Source of the DNA: Rhizobium sp. ASV8
GTDB taxonomy: Bacteria; Pseudomonadota; Alphaproteobacteria; Rhizobiales; Rhizobiaceae
Assembly (NCBI RefSeq): GCF_016429255.1
Contig: NZ_JAELUG010000049.1
Coordinates: 1-44,844 of the forward strand
Length of the DNA: 44,844 bases
Reading direction: 5' to 3'
Shown: in pieces, positions 41,281-44,844 of the stretch
How the letters are laid out: every line of letters starts with the position of its first letter
How positions within the stretch are numbered: the first letter of the stretch is position 1
Notes under the pieces: model-generated
Database searches by the model: none
What the model was told of the DNA's origin: nothing
Seen by the model: only the letters and a program-made list of their open reading frames with translations
Made by a program: the position numbers and the translations under genes

Positions 41281-42489
41281 ATGGGGACTGTTTCGCAGTT
41301 ACACGAACGCGTCAGGCAGCCCGCGCATCGCATTCAAAGCGAAGAGGAAGCGCTCGATATCGCGCGGTCTCTAGCCGCCGCTTTCGCACAACAGGCCAGC
41401 GATCGCGACATCAACCGCGTCCTGCCCTACGACGAAATCGAAATGCTCTCCCAATCCGGCCTGCTTGGCATTTCCGTGCCTTCGGAACATGGGGGCATCG
41501 ATATTTCCAATTCCGTGCTGACGGAGGTCGTCGCGGTTCTGGCCGAGGCCGACCCCTCCATCGCGCAGATCCCGCAGGCGCATTTTCATGTGCTGGAGGC
41601 CGTGCGGATCGGTGGCAGCGAGGAACAGAAAGCATCCCATTTCGAAAGGGCCATCATCGGCGACCGATTCAGCGGCATGTTTTCGCAGACTGGCGCCAAT
41701 GGAGCCGATCAAGACGATCTCCGGCTGACCCAGGAAGGGCTCGGCTACCGCGCCAATGGCCGTAGCCTTCATTCTGCGAGTATCCTGTTTTCCGATTGGA
41801 TCGCCGTATTCGTCCGCGACGAGCGCGACGATGTCGCCGTGTCCGTCATTTCGAGAAACACGGACGGCATCCAGATCATCGACGACTGGGACGGCTTCGG
41901 TCAGCGCACCTCCGGAAACGGTACCGCTATCCTGCATAACGTCTATTTCAATGCCGATGCCCTGCTCGTCCATAGCGACAGATTCAAGCAGCGCACCGTC
42001 ATCGACTCCGTGGATCGGCTAACCCACGCCGGCATCAATCTTGGCATTGCCCGATCCGCTCTGGCAGCCACGATCGACTTTATCCGCTCGCATAACAATC
42101 CATGGGCAGAGAATGGCGCCAAATCGGCGGTCAGCGACCCGGTGATCGTTGCCAGGATAGGCGAAGTCGCCGTTCGCATCGAAGCCGCCACCGCAATGGT
42201 GGAGCGCGCCGGCGGCAAGATCGATGCCGCCCAGATCAATCTTACAGAAGATCATGTGATAGACGCCGCACTCTCCGTTGCAGCGGCACAAACCACCACC
42301 GCCGAAATTGCAATGGAAACGGCAAATACGCTGTTCGACCTTGCCGGCGCCTCGGCTGCCCGTATCGGCCTCAATCTCGACCGTCACTGGCGCAATGCAC
42401 GTATTCATACACTGCACGACCCAGCGCGACGGAAATACGCAATCGTCGGCAACTATCATCTCAACGGCATCAAGCCGACGAGGGAGTGA
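41281..42489 (+). CDS. sfnB: SfnB-family sulfur acquisition flavin oxidoreductase
   Basis: A 402-residue acyl-CoA-dehydrogenase-fold flavoprotein of the SfnB family, which in other bacteria helps use organic sulfur compounds such as dimethyl sulfone as a sulfur source. Family features are DREINRVLP-like text near residue 40 (read RDINRVLPYDEIEMLS), LLGISVPSEHGG (residues about 58-69), FSGMFSQTGANG, RANGRSLHSASILFSDWIAV, GFGQRTSGNGT and the C-terminal TLFDLAGASAARIGLNLDRHWRNARIHTLHDPARRKYAIVG. GGAG lies six bases before the ATG. It is convergent with the Rrf2 gene with 32 bp between stops, and its neighbours are consistent with organosulfur use. Confidence 0.9.
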   Translation: MGTVSQLHERVRQPAHRIQSEEEALDIARSLAAAFAQQASDRDINRVLPYDEIEMLSQSGLLGISVPSEHGGIDISNSVLTEVVAVLAEADPSIAQIPQAHFHVLEAVRIGGSEEQKASHFERAIIGDRFSGMFSQTGANGADQDDLRLTQEGLGYRANGRSLHSASILFSDWIAVFVRDERDDVAVSVISRNTDGIQIIDDWDGFGQRTSGNGTAILHNVYFNADALLVHSDRFKQRTVIDSVDRLTHAGINLGIARSALAATIDFIRSHNNPWAENGAKSAVSDPVIVARIGEVAVRIEAATAMVERAGGKIDAAQINLTEDHVIDAALSVAAAQTTTAEIAMETANTLFDLAGASAARIGLNLDRHWRNARIHTLHDPARRKYAIVGNYHLNGIKPTRE

Positions 42490-42521
42490 TCGCTGCCGTC
42501 TTCGCCGGTCTGCCGAAACAC

Positions 42522-42992
42522 TCAGCCGATATGCGAAGCGCGGAGGTCTTCCTGCTCCTGGATCTCGATCCCTTGGCCGCCGCCGGCAACGAACTGCTCC
42601 AGGGTCATGTTGTCGAGAATCTCGGCAATGGCGTCGCGGACCTCCGTCATGGAGCGCCGCACCTGACAGCGCTCTGGATCGGAACAGTCATCACAGGCTT
42701 CGTAGGCCGTACGGCTGGCGCAGCGGATCGGCGCAAGCGGGCCGTCCAGCGTGCGAATGACGTGGCCGATGCGGATATCTGCTGCTGGACGTGAGAGGGA
42801 ATAGCCGCCGCCCGGGCCCTTTTTCGAACGCAGCACGCCGGCATTGCGCAATTCGAGCAGGATGGTATCAAGGAACTTCTTCGGAATGTTGTTGCGCTGC
42901 GCGATATCGTTGATGAACGCGGTTTCGCCGGGCGCCAGGCGCGCCAGATCCACCAGCGCCTTCAATCCGTATTTTCCTTTTTTCGTAAGCAT
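42522..42992 (-). CDS. Rrf2-family transcriptional regulator with three Cys
   Basis: A 156-residue winged helix-turn-helix regulator of the Rrf2 family (start MLTKKGKYGLKAL). The DNA-binding part shows AFINDIAQRNNIPKKFLDTILLELRNAGVLRSKKGPGGGYSL. A cluster of Cys (C in IRCASRT, then ACDDCSDPERC) could hold an Fe-S cluster, as in NsrR, IscR and related proteins, or sense thiols or sulfur status as CymR does. The frame opens 17 codons earlier but ATG 42992 gives the family start. Placed convergent with sfnB and in the middle of flavoprotein genes, it is a candidate regulator of the sulfur cluster. Confidence 0.88.
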   Translation of the reverse strand: MLTKKGKYGLKALVDLARLAPGETAFINDIAQRNNIPKKFLDTILLELRNAGVLRSKKGPGGGYSLSRPAADIRIGHVIRTLDGPLAPIRCASRTAYEACDDCSDPERCQVRRSMTEVRDAIAEILDNMTLEQFVAGGGQGIEIQEQEDLRASHIG

Positions 42993-43305
42993 CGCTATCC
43001 GCTCTACTGCAAAGTCGATTGTTGGAAACCCGGCTTGGATCAAGAGAGACTCAACCGGCCGATCTTGTCATCATGGATTGCGGAAGTAACCCTGCCACCC
43101 CGGACGAACAAGACAGTAACTCACAAATTGTATAGTTTATATGAGTAAATTTAGGCAGATGTATCGCCCAAGCAACGATTTTGCGGCTTTTCTTGGATTC
43201 GAAGCATGTTTCGCCAAAATGTTCGGCGGTTTTGCGATAACGCCATGCGAGACATCCCAAACTCGACATACGTTCAGCCAACGGGCTCAGGAATAGCCAT
43301 GCGCC
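42993..43305. other. Intergenic region upstream of the Rrf2 gene
   Basis: About 310 bases. It contains the AT-rich block ATTGTATAGTTTATATGAGT (43,127-43,146) with ACTCA/TGAGT arms around it, the best promoter or operator candidate for the Rrf2 gene. No gene was recognised. Confidence 0.5.
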
Positions 43306-44766
43306 TCAAGCCGCGCTACTGGCAGGATATGCCCCGCGACGCTCCTTTTCACGCTCGGCAATTGCCGCCGCCACCTGACCGGCAACGAAAACCGCATGTT
43401 CGACGACTTCGGGTAATCCCATGAGCTCGCCAAAGGTTCCGCGGGCCAGCGGGCCAGAGATGAACAGGGAGGGCACGATCGCGCCAGCCGCATCCAGCGC
43501 TCGCGATTGGGTGTCGCATGCAAGTCCCAGCCCGGTGGGATCCATCGCAAGACAGCCGGCCCCCGCCAATGCCTCGATCCAGTCCTGCGATTGCAGAATT
43601 CCGCGATGGCCCGGACCGGTCGTGACGACGACAGCATCATATTGCCTTTCGATGCTTCGCTCCGATCGACTGAGGCGGAGTCTGCAATTGACCACACCAT
43701 CCGTCACCGCAAGGGCGGCAACCGAGGCGGCAAGCACTTCGAGCCGGCCGGTTTCGATCGCCTCTTCGCTGACAGCCTCCACCTGCGGCGCAACGCGGAA
43801 CCGGTGAACATCCCAGAAGGGCCTTAAATGCCGGACGACACGGCGGCGCTCCTCGAGCGGCAGTGCCTGCCACAAGTCCCGTCCTTGCGCCCTTACCTGA
43901 TCGATGACGCCTTGCCAGCTGCGCCCCTCGCCTTCCGCCTCCCGTATGGCGGCGCGAACACGCCGCAACAAGGAGACTGCCGTTCTCGACGGATGATCGG
44001 CGAAGTCGCCGAACAGCTCCTGCTTCACACGGGCGTGCCCGCGCGAACGCAGGCCGCGACGGGATATTGCGGTGATTGGCCCCCTATGCCCCCGCAATTC
44101 AAGCGAGGCGATGACATCGGCCGACGTCAGGCCATTGCCGACCACCAGCACGCGATCATCAGCGCCGATGGCCGCAAGCGCCTCCGGCGTGGTCGGATCC
44201 GGGACGAAGCGCGGATGGCCGGCGAGCACTTCCCCTAGCAAATGTGGCGGCAGCGGCGACGGGTGGCTCGTTGCTATGATGAGAATATCGGCATCCACAC
44301 GCTGGCCATCTTCACCGGTAATCGTCCACGAGCGTCCGGAGCGTGCGATGCGCTCGACGCCCTGCCTGATGTGGGTAAGGCGCCCATCCTCGACGAAGGG
44401 ATGTATCATACTGTTGATATAATTCCCGAAAACGGCGCGGCGCGGAAACAGGCTGCCATTGGCCGCAAGCGCTGCATCATCGTCGGCGACCGCATCGTTC
44501 TCCTGGATCCATCGTTGAAAATGCTCGATGTCATCGGTGAGCAGGCTCATCCTGGCGGCCGGCACATTGATGCGATGGGCGGGATCGCGCGTGTCATAGG
44601 CAAGTCCCGCTCCAAGACGTTCGCGCGGCTCGAATATGAAAAGCTGACCGGGGCGCAATGACCGCCGTTGCAGCAGATGAAATGCAACTGCCGTTCCGGA
44701 TACCCCGCCGCCGACGATGGCGATAACGGGCAGATCATGCGTCTGATGGTCAGAGCCAATGGTCAA
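43306..44766 (-). CDS. FAD/NAD(P)-binding protein (second of two in the sulfur cluster)
   Basis: A 486-residue flavoprotein related to the gene at 38,700-40,115. The N-terminal dinucleotide-binding motif is VIAIVGGGVSGTAVAFHLL (residues about 13-31); further segments are EPRERLGAGLAYDTRDPAHRINVPA, VFGNYINSM, LIIATSHPSP, VLVVGNGLTSADVIASL and ISRRGLRSRGHA. No ATG is suitable; TTG at 44766 has AAGGAG seven bases upstream and gives MTIGSDHQTHDLP, so TTG is the probable start. This TTG overlaps the stop of the gene to its right by four bases (TTGA), so the two are coupled. A frame extension to 44838 is open but has no ribosome-binding site. The substrate is unknown. Confidence 0.82.
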   Translation of the reverse strand: MTIGSDHQTHDLPVIAIVGGGVSGTAVAFHLLQRRSLRPGQLFIFEPRERLGAGLAYDTRDPAHRINVPAARMSLLTDDIEHFQRWIQENDAVADDDAALAANGSLFPRRAVFGNYINSMIHPFVEDGRLTHIRQGVERIARSGRSWTITGEDGQRVDADILIIATSHPSPLPPHLLGEVLAGHPRFVPDPTTPEALAAIGADDRVLVVGNGLTSADVIASLELRGHRGPITAISRRGLRSRGHARVKQELFGDFADHPSRTAVSLLRRVRAAIREAEGEGRSWQGVIDQVRAQGRDLWQALPLEERRRVVRHLRPFWDVHRFRVAPQVEAVSEEAIETGRLEVLAASVAALAVTDGVVNCRLRLSRSERSIERQYDAVVVTTGPGHRGILQSQDWIEALAGAGCLAMDPTGLGLACDTQSRALDAAGAIVPSLFISGPLARGTFGELMGLPEVVEHAVFVAGQVAAAIAEREKERRGAYPASSAA

Positions 44767-44844
44767 TGGCCAACTCCTTCCGGATTGATCGGCACCAAGC
44801 CACCCGGCTCGCCGAACAATCGCAATTGCCGTTCGCAATAAGGA
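44763..44844 (-). CDS. C-terminal tail of an unidentified protein (cut by window edge)
   Basis: The last 26 codons of a gene entering from the right, ending RLFGEPGGLVPINPEGVGH and TGA. The TGA overlaps the TTG start of the FAD-binding protein gene. The tail is too short for a family call; it is proposed because the stop overlap and the ribosome-binding site fit translational coupling. Confidence 0.45.
   Translation of the reverse strand, partial: PYCERQLRLFGEPGGLVPINPEGVGH

Overview
The window looks like chromosome from a Rhizobiaceae alphaproteobacterium, most likely Rhizobium sensu stricto. The grounds are a GC-rich sequence with rhizobial codon use, the oxygen-dependent (CobN-type) cobalamin pathway in rhizobial arrangement, a betaine-homocysteine methyltransferase, a DUF1127 protein, an entericidin-like lipoprotein and many typical rhizobial regulators. 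No rRNA, tRNA, CRISPR array, insertion sequence or phage gene was seen. Protein families were recognised from motifs and general family knowledge; no database search was run.

Positions 1-17,000 are dominated by adenosylcobalamin synthesis. One minus-strand group runs cobE, a nucleoside hydrolase, cobA, cobB and cobC (cut by the left edge); the last three overlap by ATGA. A second minus-strand operon, cobP-cobW-cobN-cupin-cobO, follows a well-formed cobalamin riboswitch (about 13,040-13,425). Between riboswitch and cobP lies a 31-codon ORF with a strong Shine-Dalgarno whose stop overlaps the cobP start. The cupin between cobN and cobO resembles DMSP lyases and is not a known cobalamin gene. 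cobQ stands alone at 15.4-16.9 kb. Interspersed are a TSUP permease, a SnoaL/XRE pair and a ClC-type channel.

Positions 17,000-22,400 hold a small hypothetical gene, a ProXWV/HutXWV-class ABC importer (binding protein, internal terminator, permease, ATPase, terminator) and bmt. Together they suggest uptake of a quaternary amine such as glycine betaine and its use as methyl donor for methionine. At 22,600-26,000 two adjacent genes fuse a glycosyltransferase and a methyltransferase in opposite domain orders. A secreted phosphodiester glycosidase-like protein and an entericidin-type lipoprotein follow.

Positions 27,800-30,000 carry a split methylenetetrahydrofolate reductase pair (a MetV-like Cys-rich protein and a MetF-type catalytic protein) and a small helical protein. 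From 30,000 to 38,200 there are mostly regulators and envelope proteins: a LysR regulator divergent from a small gene, a DUF1127 protein, a GlxA/GbdR-type AraC regulator, a REC-REC-GGDEF diguanylate cyclase, its REC-REC paralogue whose first receiver has lost the phospho-acceptor Asp, and a long MscS-type channel. The right end (38,700-44,844) looks like a sulfur-acquisition island: SfnB-type flavin oxidoreductase, an Rrf2 regulator, an RBBP9-like hydrolase, two FAD/NAD(P)-binding proteins of the same superfamily, and the tail of one more gene translationally coupled to the last of these.
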